From contig JBBQLX010000014.1 in the NCBI GenBank assembly GCA_038328375.1, positions 1 through 64,000 of the forward strand: a stretch of 64,000 nt of DNA, in the 5' to 3' direction. Positions within the stretch are counted from its first letter, which is position 1, and each line of letters opens with the position of its first letter. This stretch comes from CFX2 sp038328375. GTDB taxonomy: Bacteria; Chloroflexota; Anaerolineae; Aggregatilineales; Phototrophicaceae. This document shows, one piece after another, positions 7,548-15,565 of the stretch. Made by a program: the position numbers and the translations under genes. The notes beneath the pieces are model-generated. The model worked only from the letters and a program-made list of their open reading frames with translations. It ran no database searches and was not told the origin of the DNA.

Positions 7548-9896
7548 ATGGCGGATAACGCACCCAATTTTGACGCGATGACTCCTGAAGAGATCATGGC
7601 GTGGATGGAAACACTTGCTAAACGTCAGGGAGCAGACACCGAAACACTGACCACAACAGCTGATCTCGATATTGCTGAGATTGACCCCGATTCAGTGGTC
7701 ATTGATGAACCGGGTTATATACCATCTGAAGGTAAAGATCGCGGCAAAAAGATTGGTTTCGGTGTGCCAATAGCCAAGCCTGCCGTGCCAGCCGCATCTG
7801 CTCCGGTGGCTAAACCCGCAACACCGCCGCCCGCACCAGCCGCGCAACCCGTTCCACCGCCTGTTCCTGCACAGGTTGCCAAGCCTGCTGTACCTGTCGC
7901 CCAACCTCCGGCTGCAAAGACAGCACCACCGGCTCCTGCCGCACAACCAGCCGCTGCTCAAATGCCGATTTTCGACCAACCCGAACCTGTTATTGAAGCA
8001 CCGGATTGGTTAGCCAACTTAGGCATCGATAATGAACTGCCGCCCGAACCGACTGAGGCAGAAGCCGAAACAACTGCCCCCAGCCTCTCATGGCTAGAAA
8101 GTCTCGCGGTAGATTCAAGCAGTGAGCTGCCAGAATTTGATCTGTCATCGTTGGGCAAGGAACTTGAACCCAGCGCCGCCGAACCTGCTAGCGTTGATAC
8201 CAATCCGGTTAATTGGCTGGAAAGTCTCGCGCAAAATCAGACTGATATTACACCTGCCGCGACTGCCCCTAGCAATCCCGTCAATTGGTTGGAAAGTTTG
8301 GCACAAGAACAAGGTGTACAAGATGCACCTGCTCTCGCAAATGCAGGTGGTGATGACACGGTGAACTGGCTGGAAAGTCTCGCCAAACGGCAAGGCGCAC
8401 TCAGCGAAGAACTGACAACCGAAGCCGATCTCAATCTACCGCCGATGGTCGCGCCTTCTAAGGAATCACCAGCCGGTTATTCCAATTACACCTTTGACTC
8501 GCCTGTGCCACCGCCCAAGTCGGAGCCGCCTAAGCAGCCATCACCTTTCGCTGCCGAAGCGCCAACCGACCCCGCAGCATGGTTGGATGCACTGGCATCA
8601 CAAGCCTTTGAAACTTCTAAACCTCAACCTGCCGCTGCTGCCCCACCACCACCTACCCGTGACATGTCGGACAGCGATATTCAGCAGGCGCTCAAGAAGG
8701 GCGAACTGGTTCCGCAAGATCAGATGGAAGCATGGATGCAACGCCAGTTGACTGAGGGTGCGAGCCGTCCCGAACCGGAAGAACTCTCCGGAGACTACGA
8801 TCCTGATGCACCACCTGTCAAAGCAGATCTTCCCGACTGGCTGATCGAGCAGGTGGGCGATGCGATGCCCTTTGATGAACCGACGACTGCCGCACCTGTC
8901 GCCCAGACTCCGGCGCTCATCGACACCATTCTGGAACGGCCTACTGTCATGGATATGCCCGACTGGTTGAAAGACGATGAACCCGCTTCCGATGAACTGG
9001 ATAGCATTTTTGCGACACCTGCGCCCGAAAGCTGGGCGGAAACAGGCGGTTTCAGCACCACTACACCATCCGATACACCCGTTTATGAACCCCAGAGTCC
9101 CGCATCGAACCTGCTCGATCCGACTGATCCTTGGGTTGAAGCGCTTGAAATGGAATACGTACAGGCACACGGCGGAGCCAAAGATGTAATCGAGCAAAAG
9201 CCGCCCCAGCCTGCAACACCCACGCCGATTATCTCGACCACCACGACACTCCAAAGTGCCTCGCTGCCGCCGGAAACCGAAGTGCCTGCGGGTCAGCCGG
9301 ATGCCGTACCGGATTGGTTGTCAAGCGTGACAGGCGAACAAGCCCTCGTGACCGAACCCGACTCATCGTCCGACGCTGCCATGCCGGATTGGTTGACGAT
9401 GGAAATTACTGAAACCGAACCGTCATCTTCGGATGTACCGGATTGGTTGGCAGATGTCGATGTTGAACCCGCCGATATTCCGGATTGGCTCAAACAAACC
9501 ATCACCTCGACTAAAGATGATATGGTCGTCACGCCATCACTCGCGCCCGCCGCGATCACACCGGCTGCGCCGCCACCTCGGACACCGGCAATCGTGCCAG
9601 TACGGGCTTCACCCGCGCCTGTACCCGTCGCCGCCCAAAATATTGATGTGGCAGCCACATTGCAAAATGCCCGTACTCATGCCACCAGCAACAATTTGGA
9701 CGAAAGCCTGCCGCATTATGAAATGCTCATCCGTGCCAACGCAGCCTTGGATGATGTGGTGGACGATCTGACGAAACTGGTCGATAAATTCAAGACCAAT
9801 CCCGCCGTTCACCGTGTATTAGGTGACACATTGATGCGCCAAGGCAAGCTGCAAGCCGCGCTTGATACTTACCGGAAGGCGCTCAATCAGCTATAA
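7548..9896 (+). CDS. D-W-L motif protein with C-terminal TPR
   Basis: 782 residues, in an operon with the upstream TPR/D-W-L gene (36-base gap, AGAGGA ribosome site). The N-terminus has EEIMAWMETLAKRQGA, a motif that returns near residue 275 as NWLESLAKRQGAL followed by a similar (T)TEADL segment, so the module is duplicated within the protein. Residues about 75-145 are Pro/Ala-rich. Repeated NWLESLA, PDWLA and PDWLK motifs continue to about residue 660. The last 85 residues are TPR-like (LPHYEMLIRANAAL...VHRVLGDTLMRQGKLQAALDTYRKAL). It is cytoplasmic and mostly disordered. It mirrors the first protein, which has its TPR at the N-terminus; a pair of interacting scaffolds is inferred. Confidence 0.75.
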   Translation: MADNAPNFDAMTPEEIMAWMETLAKRQGADTETLTTTADLDIAEIDPDSVVIDEPGYIPSEGKDRGKKIGFGVPIAKPAVPAASAPVAKPATPPPAPAAQPVPPPVPAQVAKPAVPVAQPPAAKTAPPAPAAQPAAAQMPIFDQPEPVIEAPDWLANLGIDNELPPEPTEAEAETTAPSLSWLESLAVDSSSELPEFDLSSLGKELEPSAAEPASVDTNPVNWLESLAQNQTDITPAATAPSNPVNWLESLAQEQGVQDAPALANAGGDDTVNWLESLAKRQGALSEELTTEADLNLPPMVAPSKESPAGYSNYTFDSPVPPPKSEPPKQPSPFAAEAPTDPAAWLDALASQAFETSKPQPAAAAPPPPTRDMSDSDIQQALKKGELVPQDQMEAWMQRQLTEGASRPEPEELSGDYDPDAPPVKADLPDWLIEQVGDAMPFDEPTTAAPVAQTPALIDTILERPTVMDMPDWLKDDEPASDELDSIFATPAPESWAETGGFSTTTPSDTPVYEPQSPASNLLDPTDPWVEALEMEYVQAHGGAKDVIEQKPPQPATPTPIISTTTTLQSASLPPETEVPAGQPDAVPDWLSSVTGEQALVTEPDSSSDAAMPDWLTMEITETEPSSSDVPDWLADVDVEPADIPDWLKQTITSTKDDMVVTPSLAPAAITPAAPPPRTPAIVPVRASPAPVPVAAQNIDVAATLQNARTHATSNNLDESLPHYEMLIRANAALDDVVDDLTKLVDKFKTNPAVHRVLGDTLMRQGKLQAALDTYRKALNQL

Positions 9897-9985
9897 TCGG
9901 TCTACATAACAGTACATGTCTCGTATTTAAACGGGTCACTAACGACCCGTTTATCTTGTCAATCTCTTGTCGAAAGGACTCATCT

Positions 9986-10435
9986 ATGGAACGTACATTC
10001 ATCATCATCAAGCCGGATGCCGTACAACGTGGTCTGACGGGCGAAATCCTCGGACGCTTTGAGGCACGCGGCCTCCGCATCGTCGGCATGAAGTTCATGC
10101 AGGTTTCCCGCGCACTGGCAGAAAAGCACTATGCTGTTCATGCCGAACGCCCCTTCTTCGCCGGACTGGTGAACTATATCATTTCATCGCCTGTGGTGGT
10201 CATCGCCCTCGAAGGCACGAACGCTGTTGCCGCTGCCCGCAAGACCATCGGCGCGACCAAACCGCAAGAAGCCGAAGCCGGAACCATTCGCGGCGATCTC
10301 GCCCTCGAAATCGGACGCAACCTCGTTCACGGTTCGGATAGCGTCGAAAACGGTCAAATCGAAGTCGGTAACTTCTTCACGGAAGACGAACTCGTCTCAT
10401 GGACGCGCAATACCGATCCGTGGATCTTCGAATAG
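9986..10435 (+). CDS. ndk: Nucleoside diphosphate kinase
   Basis: A 149-residue protein of normal family length that transfers the gamma phosphate between nucleoside triphosphates and diphosphates. FIIIKPDAVQRGL is the family N-terminus. The phosphohistidine lies in NLVHGSDS near residue 117. The C-terminal FTEDELVSW...PWIFE is also typical. The ATG at 9986 follows a GAAAGGA site; an in-frame earlier start at 9956 has no support. It sits 90 bases after the D-W-L genes and ends at a strong hairpin terminator, so it may be co-transcribed with them or have its own promoter. Confidence 0.97.
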   Translation: MERTFIIIKPDAVQRGLTGEILGRFEARGLRIVGMKFMQVSRALAEKHYAVHAERPFFAGLVNYIISSPVVVIALEGTNAVAAARKTIGATKPQEAEAGTIRGDLALEIGRNLVHGSDSVENGQIEVGNFFTEDELVSWTRNTDPWIFE

Positions 10436-10450
10436 TCTAAACCCGCACCT

Positions 10451-10497
10451 AAATAAAACAGGACACATTCTAAAAAGAGCGTGTCCTGTTTTTATTT
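10451..10497. terminator. Bidirectional hairpin terminator
   Basis: AAATAAAACAGGACAC (10451-10466) pairs with GTGTCCTGTTTTTATTT (10481-10497). The U-run on either strand serves both ndk and the converging MFS gene. The inner stem ACAGGACA recurs in the terminator at 13427-13460. Confidence 0.85.
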
Positions 10498-10519
10498 GAG
10501 CTAAAACCGACAGCCAGAT

Positions 10520-11824
10520 TTACGCCGGAGAGTTAACGATCACCGGTTCCAATCCCATCCGGCGAACCGCTGGCAGCATAATCGAGAGCAGGCACAGAGC
10601 CGCCATCAACCCACCACCGCCAATGAACAGCATATTCAAGTTGATTTGCAAGATCACACCTGCCAATGTGTTCGTGATAGGCGATAACCCAACCGAGGAG
10701 AAAATCAGCAGACTCATCACCCGTCCCATGAACTCCTGCGGAACGCGCTTTTGCAGCCAAGTAAAGAAATTGATATTGACGTAACCATTCGTCACACCAA
10801 TGAGCAGCATGATAACAGCGATCACCGCAGTCGAGCTAAACAACGGCATGAGCGCGATACCAATCCCCATAAAGGAAATGATGAGCATCAGCATCTTACC
10901 AAGCTGTTCAGGCTTCAAGGGGAGGACACCCGAAAGAATGATGCCCAGCAGTGCGCCGCCACCAAATGCCGACATGACAATCCCGAAAGCTGCCGCACCT
11001 TCTGCCAAGCGTGTAGCCGCAAACACCGGAATACCGACGACCACCGGCCCCAATATCAGAAAATTCATCGCAACCATCAGCAGGAACAATATCCGCAGAA
11101 TACTTTGACTCCACATGTAGCCAAGACCTTCTTTGATGGATTTAATGACATTCTGCCCTTCGCCAGCTTGCTTGCTTGCACGGGGAATACGCATCAGGCC
11201 GAGGCATAACAGCGACGCGATAAACGACAACGTATCAAGCCCAAAAGCGATGCCGATACCTTCCACACCCGGCGCACTATTCGCAGCGGCGCTATGACCG
11301 AGAAGCGCGATCAACCCACCAGCCAATACCGGGCCGAGGAACAAACTCAGTTGAGCCGTTCCCTGCACAAAGGTGTTACCCGCCTGTAACTGATCTTCTG
11401 AAAGAAGCTGCGGCACGATAGCACTTTGTCCGGGGAAGTAAAAGGCGTCGGCGAGACCAAAGGCCAACGCGAACACATACAACATCTCGATATGAATATT
11501 GTTAGTCAGCACTAGCACCGACAAAAGTGCGGTCAATATTAATCGCGCCACATTCGATACCATCATGACCAAGCGTGGTGAAAAGCGATCCACCAATGCC
11601 CCGCCGACCAGCATAAACAAAGCGCGTGGGATACCCGCAAGTGCCATCACACCGCCGAGTGCTAACGCGCTGCCCGTGAGTTGCAGCACCAGCCACGGCA
11701 GGGCGATCATATAAAACTGGTCACCGAGCAGTGAAATGCCTTCACCGATCCACAACAACAGAAAATTGCGATTACGCAACGGACTGGCTGGCTTTTGAAC
11801 CTTCGTTTCAACGACTGTACTCAT
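10520..11824 (-). CDS. MFS efflux transporter (macrolide-efflux/MFS_3 type)
   Basis: 434 residues with about 12 hydrophobic helices, the usual size for the drug/secretion-effector MFS group. It begins with a short basic cytoplasmic tail and LRNRNFLLLWIGEGISLLGDQ, then has the loop 2-3 signature GGALVDRFSPRLV. The match is to the MFS_3 / MefA-like family of proton-driven exporters. Substrate cannot be read from the sequence. It lies downstream of two EXLDI genes, and a 55-bp element found in front of one of them also lies upstream of this gene (11957-12011), so shared control is plausible. It ends at the terminator it shares with ndk. Confidence 0.8.
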   Translation of the reverse strand: MSTVVETKVQKPASPLRNRNFLLLWIGEGISLLGDQFYMIALPWLVLQLTGSALALGGVMALAGIPRALFMLVGGALVDRFSPRLVMMVSNVARLILTALLSVLVLTNNIHIEMLYVFALAFGLADAFYFPGQSAIVPQLLSEDQLQAGNTFVQGTAQLSLFLGPVLAGGLIALLGHSAAANSAPGVEGIGIAFGLDTLSFIASLLCLGLMRIPRASKQAGEGQNVIKSIKEGLGYMWSQSILRILFLLMVAMNFLILGPVVVGIPVFAATRLAEGAAAFGIVMSAFGGGALLGIILSGVLPLKPEQLGKMLMLIISFMGIGIALMPLFSSTAVIAVIMLLIGVTNGYVNINFFTWLQKRVPQEFMGRVMSLLIFSSVGLSPITNTLAGVILQINLNMLFIGGGGLMAALCLLSIMLPAVRRMGLEPVIVNSPA

Positions 11825-11956
11825 CTTATTCTCCCTATGGTGAAATCATGTTCGATTAAAATTGGCAACGTGATACTAGACCTCACAAGATCGAAGTTTT
11901 TTCCTCGCTTGCGAGACATGCTTAGGACATCAATTTGTTCAATGCGACGGGCATTG

Positions 11957-12011
11957 AATCCGGCAACAGGCAAAGTTAAAGCGAGGGTTGTCTGCTTATG
12001 GACAATCCAAG
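11957..12011 (-). repeat. 55-bp direct repeat upstream of the MFS gene (copy A)
   Basis: Near copy of 12586-12640, sharing ACAGGCAAAGTTAAAG and GGACAATCCAAG with scattered changes between. It includes an inverted pair TTGTC/GACAA. It sits about 130 bases upstream of the MFS start codon; the other copy lies upstream of the second EXLDI gene. It may be a duplicated promoter/operator or a remnant of the gene duplication. Confidence 0.6.
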
Positions 12012-12095
12012 ATCGACTGAAATGTGCTGCTTACTGGTGTGCTTTAACGAAAGGCTGTCGCGCTGTTGTTTAGTTGTTGTGGATGGATTACTTCA

Positions 12096-12563
12096 TCAAA
12101 TGTTTAAATCCTCAATTGCTGGCCCTTCCATTGCTTGGCTAACTGCCTCAAACAGATCACTCGAAACATGCGATTTGAGCCCCTCAAGCGTATCAAAGAC
12201 CTGAAGTGAATAATCGCCCGATTCCTTGAAGGTTTCCCAATCCCAACCGAAGCCCATCAACTTCAGCAATAGTCCATTTCGAACGCCCCAGTTCTCTGGA
12301 TTACCCCAGTGGTCTGGATCACCCTCTGAAAAATCCCAATCGGGGATAGATCGCGTGTGTAAGGCATAGCGTTTTCCAGCAGTACGGTACACATTCAGGA
12401 CTTCAGTTCCCTCTTCGTTCTTGGTTGGTTGAAGCCACCGAACCAAGAGCTGCCCATGGAAACGCTTGCGGCGGTGCGAACCCTGACGGTTCACAATAAC
12501 GGTAATCTCAGCCACTCCATTCTCATCAGGCGAATTCAGGCTGATGGGTGATGTCGCTTCCAT
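12096..12563 (-). CDS. EXLDI family protein, short form
   Basis: 155 residues from the ATG at 12563, which has a strong AGGAG site 10 bases upstream. It is paralogous to 12726-13289: EITVIVNRQGSHRRKRFHG, EVLNVYRTAGKRYALHTRS, GDYSLQVFDTLEGLK and the C-terminal tail IEDLNI all correspond. The family (EXLDI) is named for its conserved end; here it is E-D-L-N-I. The N-terminal 50 residues that resemble a ribbon-helix-helix segment in the longer paralogue are absent. Function of the family is not established. No membrane segment is present. Confidence 0.75.
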   Translation of the reverse strand: MEATSPISLNSPDENGVAEITVIVNRQGSHRRKRFHGQLLVRWLQPTKNEEGTEVLNVYRTAGKRYALHTRSIPDWDFSEGDPDHWGNPENWGVRNGLLLKLMGFGWDWETFKESGDYSLQVFDTLEGLKSHVSSDLFEAVSQAMEGPAIEDLNI

Positions 12564-12585
12564 AACATTTATCTCCTCGTTGTGA

Positions 12586-12640
12586 AATTCGGTTACAGGC
12601 AAAGTTAAAGTGAGGGTCGTCCGTTTTTGGACAATCCAAG
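12586..12640 (-). repeat. 55-bp direct repeat upstream of EXLDI gene (copy B)
   Basis: Copy B of the element at 11957-12011, placed 23 bases upstream of the short EXLDI start codon. It carries a small hairpin GTCC-GTTTTT-GGAC. Position just before a start codon suggests a promoter or operator role. Confidence 0.6.
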
Positions 12641-12725
12641 TGAAGGTTTTTAGCGAATTGGCGCTTTTAACAGCTTGTTATCGCGCCACTTTCTGGCTTA
12701 ATTCCGCGTCGTCAGACGGGATTGG

Positions 12726-13289
12726 TTAGATGTCTAAATCCTCTGTATCAGGCCAACTCATCATTTGAGTAACGGCTTGATACATCCCTTCAGGAATATG
12801 AGGTTTTAGTTCCTCAAGCGTGTCGAATACCTCCAGCGAATAGTCACCTTTTTCGAGGTAGAGTTGCCAGTCAAAACCCCAACTGATGACTTTTTGGAGA
12901 AAGCCACTGCCGATGCCCCAATTTCGGGGATCGAGTGCATATTCGGGATCGCCATACTCTTCCTTCCAATCGGGCAAGGTTCGAGTGTGCAGCGCAAAAC
13001 GTTGTTTAGCCGTGCGGTACACATTCAGAATTTCGACACCTTGACCATTCTTTCGATCTTGAAACCACCGCGCTAGGCGAGTCCCCACGAAGCGCTTTTG
13101 TTGGCGAACACCTCCTATACCGACTTGGACAATGATCTCCTCTAGACCGTTCTTCCGTGCATCTTCCAGTTCGATATAACGTTTCAACGCTTGAACAATG
13201 GCTGAGGACAAATTCGAGCCGGACAACTCTTGCGCGCGTTCGAAGAGTGGTAGATCATCATCAGACACATAAATCGTTTTGTTCGGCAT
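12726..13289 (-). CDS. EXLDI family protein
   Basis: 187 residues from the ATG at 13289. The open frame reaches 13328, but the promoter -10 lies there, so the shorter start is right. MPNKTIYVSDDDLPLFERA is the classic N-terminus of EXLDI proteins, with a short strand then helices like a ribbon-helix-helix DNA-binding segment (residues 1-45). The rest carries RFVGTRLARWF, EILNVYRTAKQRFALHTRT and ends TEDLDI. Family function is not known. A palindromic promoter right upstream and an exporter downstream suggest a regulated response locus. No regulator gene of TetR type is present beside it. Confidence 0.85.
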   Translation of the reverse strand: MPNKTIYVSDDDLPLFERAQELSGSNLSSAIVQALKRYIELEDARKNGLEEIIVQVGIGGVRQQKRFVGTRLARWFQDRKNGQGVEILNVYRTAKQRFALHTRTLPDWKEEYGDPEYALDPRNWGIGSGFLQKVISWGFDWQLYLEKGDYSLEVFDTLEELKPHIPEGMYQAVTQMMSWPDTEDLDI

Positions 13290-13324
13290 ATCCAATCCTA
13301 ACCATGTTTCAATCTCATATACAT

Positions 13325-13355
13325 ACAAGTATACGTATATTTATACTTGTGTCAA
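13325..13355 (-). promoter_or_regulatory. Near-consensus promoter with embedded palindromic operator
   Basis: On the minus strand TTGACA (13355-13350) and TATACT (13333-13328) are 16 bases apart. The space between and the -10 itself form a 9-bp inverted repeat, ACAAGTATA (13325-13333) and TATACTTGT (13342-13350), with an 8-base spacer. A repressor bound here would block both promoter elements. Transcription would start near 13320, about 30 bases before the EXLDI ATG at 13289. Confidence 0.8.
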
Positions 13356-13426
13356 TAGGGTCGGATGGCAATTGATCGCTTTTGACTTATTTCCTCTCAA
13401 ATTGCCTGTGATCTTCCCAAAATAAA

Positions 13427-13460
13427 AACAGGACACGCTCTTTTTCGAGTATGTCCTGTT
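13427..13460 (-). terminator. Hairpin terminator after the GAF/2TM gene run
   Basis: AACAGGACA (13427-13435) pairs with TGTCCTGTT (13452-13460). On the minus strand the stem is followed by TTTTTATTTTGG. It would end the long minus-strand run that begins near 19324. The stem sequence matches that of the terminator at 10451-10497. Confidence 0.8.
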
Positions 13461-13513
13461 CACTGCTTCCGCATTTAACTTGTTTCTTGTAACTTGCCAC
13501 TTATAACTTCTAA

Positions 13514-14122
13514 CTACCCCGCGCTGGGCTGACGACGCTCCACATCACTCAACATCTCGCCAGCAAAACGGCATATCAGCCGCAGCAGTCCCAAATCCGA
13601 GTCGGAGAATGGTTGGTCACCCGGTTGGTTAAGTGCCTCAATCAGTCCGTATACTTTCCCGTCGCCGATCAACGGAGCCGCCGCAATCGACTGGGTGCGG
13701 AATTTAAATGCTGCATCCACCGCTTCCGAAAATCGCGGATCACGCCGCACGTCACGTACTAATGCCGCTTCTTGATGCTCAATCACCCATCCAGCGACAC
13801 CTTCATGCGCCGGAACACGGAAGCCTTTCAGGTCACTTGCCAGTGCGCCACGTACCAAGATAAACACCAACTCGTGGCTGTCCTCGTCCAGCAGCAGCAG
13901 TGATCCATCCGGTGCATTGAGTAATCCCAGCGCCTTCGCGAAAGTCGCCTCCAACATCGGCATCAAGGCCTCGTCGCTGGTCGCTACTTTTGCGCGCTCG
14001 GCAAGATCATTCAAAACTTGTACAAACTCGCGCAGGCTTTTTAGTTCAACTTGCAAACGTTCGTTTTCAGCCTGCAACCGGGCGTTTTCACGCTGTACAA
14101 CGGCAACCGGATTCATAACCAT
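13514..14122 (-). CDS. GAF domain protein with N-terminal coiled coil
   Basis: 202 residues. Residues about 8-45 form a coiled coil (QRENARLQAENERLQVELKSL). Residues about 50-195 are a GAF sensor domain, with GSLLLLDEDSHELVF, VPAHEGVAGWVIE and the GLIEALNQPGDQPFSDSD element seen in many signalling GAF domains. There is no output domain, so it should act by binding a ligand and dimerising or pairing with a partner. It is the last gene of the minus-strand run with the 2TM proteins and the PknB kinase (77-base gap), which suggests the same signalling unit. An AAGGAG site precedes the chosen ATG. Confidence 0.85.
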   Translation of the reverse strand: MVMNPVAVVQRENARLQAENERLQVELKSLREFVQVLNDLAERAKVATSDEALMPMLEATFAKALGLLNAPDGSLLLLDEDSHELVFILVRGALASDLKGFRVPAHEGVAGWVIEHQEAALVRDVRRDPRFSEAVDAAFKFRTQSIAAAPLIGDGKVYGLIEALNQPGDQPFSDSDLGLLRLICRFAGEMLSDVERRQPSAG

Positions 14123-14199
14123 ATGCTAGACTCCTTGCCTATATTGATAACAACATTATAGTACATATTATTATTAAGGGGGAATCCAAACCCTACGCG

Positions 14200-14589
14200 T
14201 CACCGCCGCCTGTTCACCGGTGCATCGTCTTCCACGATTTCCATGAGTTCACCGTCATGGTTCAGCGTTAAACGATCACGTTTACGTTTGATCTCACCCT
14301 CTTGCATCTCACCCGTGCCACGCCGCCACGCCCGTTCACGTTCAATTTCCTTTTCGATGGCGCGTTCTTGGGCTTCTTTCATCAAGTATTGGATGAAATG
14401 AATCACCACCCCCATGCCCCACAAGCCGGAGAAAATTCCGGCAATGGTGAACCACGTTCCCTCAGGTTGAAGCAGCACCCATACAAGCCCATTCACAACC
14501 AGATAGGCCACTAAATGGCTGAAAAATTCAGCTCGATTATTGTAACGATTGGTGATCCGCTTGCGGATTTCGGCGTAGTCTTGATCCAT
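14200..14589 (-). CDS. 2TM domain protein with DGEL tail
   Basis: 129 residues. A basic helix (YAEIRKRITNRYNNRAEFFSH) leads into two membrane helices at about 25-40 and 48-68, then a charged helix (ERAIEKEIERERAW) and the tail RLTLNHDGELMEIVEDD. This is the 2TM domain layout (Pfam 2TM family), with both ends expected in the cytoplasm. The tail is the most diverged of the eight in this run but keeps the Thr and the D-G-E-L core. Function unknown; see the kinase at 15566-17212. Confidence 0.8.
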   Translation of the reverse strand: MDQDYAEIRKRITNRYNNRAEFFSHLVAYLVVNGLVWVLLQPEGTWFTIAGIFSGLWGMGVVIHFIQYLMKEAQERAIEKEIERERAWRRGTGEMQEGEIKRKRDRLTLNHDGELMEIVEDDAPVNRRR

Positions 14590-14621
14590 ATTACTTTTTA
14601 CCCATTGTTCATGCCCGAATT

Positions 14622-15068
14622 TTACTCGTGCTTACGTTTCATCGTCCATTGAGGTTCAACTTCAGTCACTTCAAATTCGCCATCATCTGTCAGCCGCATA
14701 TCATTCTTGGGCTTCTCGTAAGCTGTGTTCAGCGCTATCTCGCGTTCGATTTCGCGCTGGATTGCCATTTCCCGCCGGATCGCACCCCCACCATAGCGTA
14801 TGTAGTAGTTCAATCCGTGTGCAACCAGACCGATGCCCCAAACGCCCATAATCAGCAGCGGCCACGGAATGGTTAAAAAAGAATATAAACCATCAATTGG
14901 AATACGGGCTGCAAGTTGCCAAGCCATTCCAGTTGTCAGGCCATAAACCACCCATAGCACGATATTCACCAGCGTATAAACCGCGAGGTGCGTATAAAAA
15001 GCAGACCGCTGCCGGAAACGTTCTTCCACCCGCTGCCGAATCGCGTCGTAATCTTCTGCTTCCATCAT
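14622..15068 (-). CDS. 2TM domain protein with DGE(L/F) tail
   Basis: 148 residues with the same plan as its neighbours: DYDAIRQRVEERFRQRSAFY, two hydrophobic helices at about 25-47 and 68-88, an amphipathic helix (GGGAIRREMAIQREIEREI), then EKPKNDMRLTDDGEFEVTEVE. The EKPKND element before the tail is shared with the 15084 protein and the kinase. Two Met codons lie at the start and either could be used. It is 15 bases from the upstream gene, consistent with one transcript. Confidence 0.8.
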   Translation of the reverse strand: MMEAEDYDAIRQRVEERFRQRSAFYTHLAVYTLVNIVLWVVYGLTTGMAWQLAARIPIDGLYSFLTIPWPLLIMGVWGIGLVAHGLNYYIRYGGGAIRREMAIQREIEREIALNTAYEKPKNDMRLTDDGEFEVTEVEPQWTMKRKHE

Positions 15069-15083
15069 CAGTGCTGACCTCTG

Positions 15084-15467
15084 CTACTGGCGCTTATGCT
15101 TCTCCGTCCAATGATCCTCGTCTTCTGGCACTTCTTCCAATTCGCCGTCGTCACTTAGCCGCATCCGTGTATCATTCTTGGGCTTCTCATAACCCAAACG
15201 TTCGCGTTCCCGTTCAATTTCCCGTTGGATTTCCGCCTCTTTGCGTTCTGCGCCGCCACCGTACTTGCTGTAATAATCAATGACGTGAGCAACCACACCA
15301 ATACCCCAACCAACAGTAATCCACAACACCCAACTCTGACGGAACATAACCCAAAACACCACATTGGCAACTACATAGCTGGCAATGTTAATATAAAGTT
15401 CCTGCCGCATTTTATAGCGCTTCTCAATCCGCTGCCGAATCGCATCATCAGATTCGATATTTGCCAT
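15084..15467 (-). CDS. 2TM domain protein with DGEL tail
   Basis: 127 residues from the ATG at 15467, which is better spaced from GAGAGG than the ATG two codons earlier. Residues 1-25 are basic (IRQRIEKRYKMRQELYINI), followed by two membrane helices, then RKEAEIQREIERERERLGYEKPKNDTRMR and the tail RLSDDGELEEVPEDED. This C-terminal third is nearly the same as that of the kinase product. Ser replaces Thr in the tail, so a hydroxyl residue is kept. Confidence 0.85.
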   Translation of the reverse strand: MANIESDDAIRQRIEKRYKMRQELYINIASYVVANVVFWVMFRQSWVLWITVGWGIGVVAHVIDYYSKYGGGAERKEAEIQREIERERERLGYEKPKNDTRMRLSDDGELEEVPEDEDHWTEKHKRQ

Positions 15468-15565
15468 CTTCATTATCCTCTCGCTGCTAATAACATCACA
15501 CTAGATATTACGCAACAGTGGCAGTCGGAGTAGCATCAATCAGGTATGGTTTTTAGGGTGATTTC

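Noticed and set aside
11825..12073. Small plus-strand ORF in the gap upstream of the MFS gene
   Set aside because: It overlaps the 55-bp repeat and the MFS promoter region and shows no protein features.
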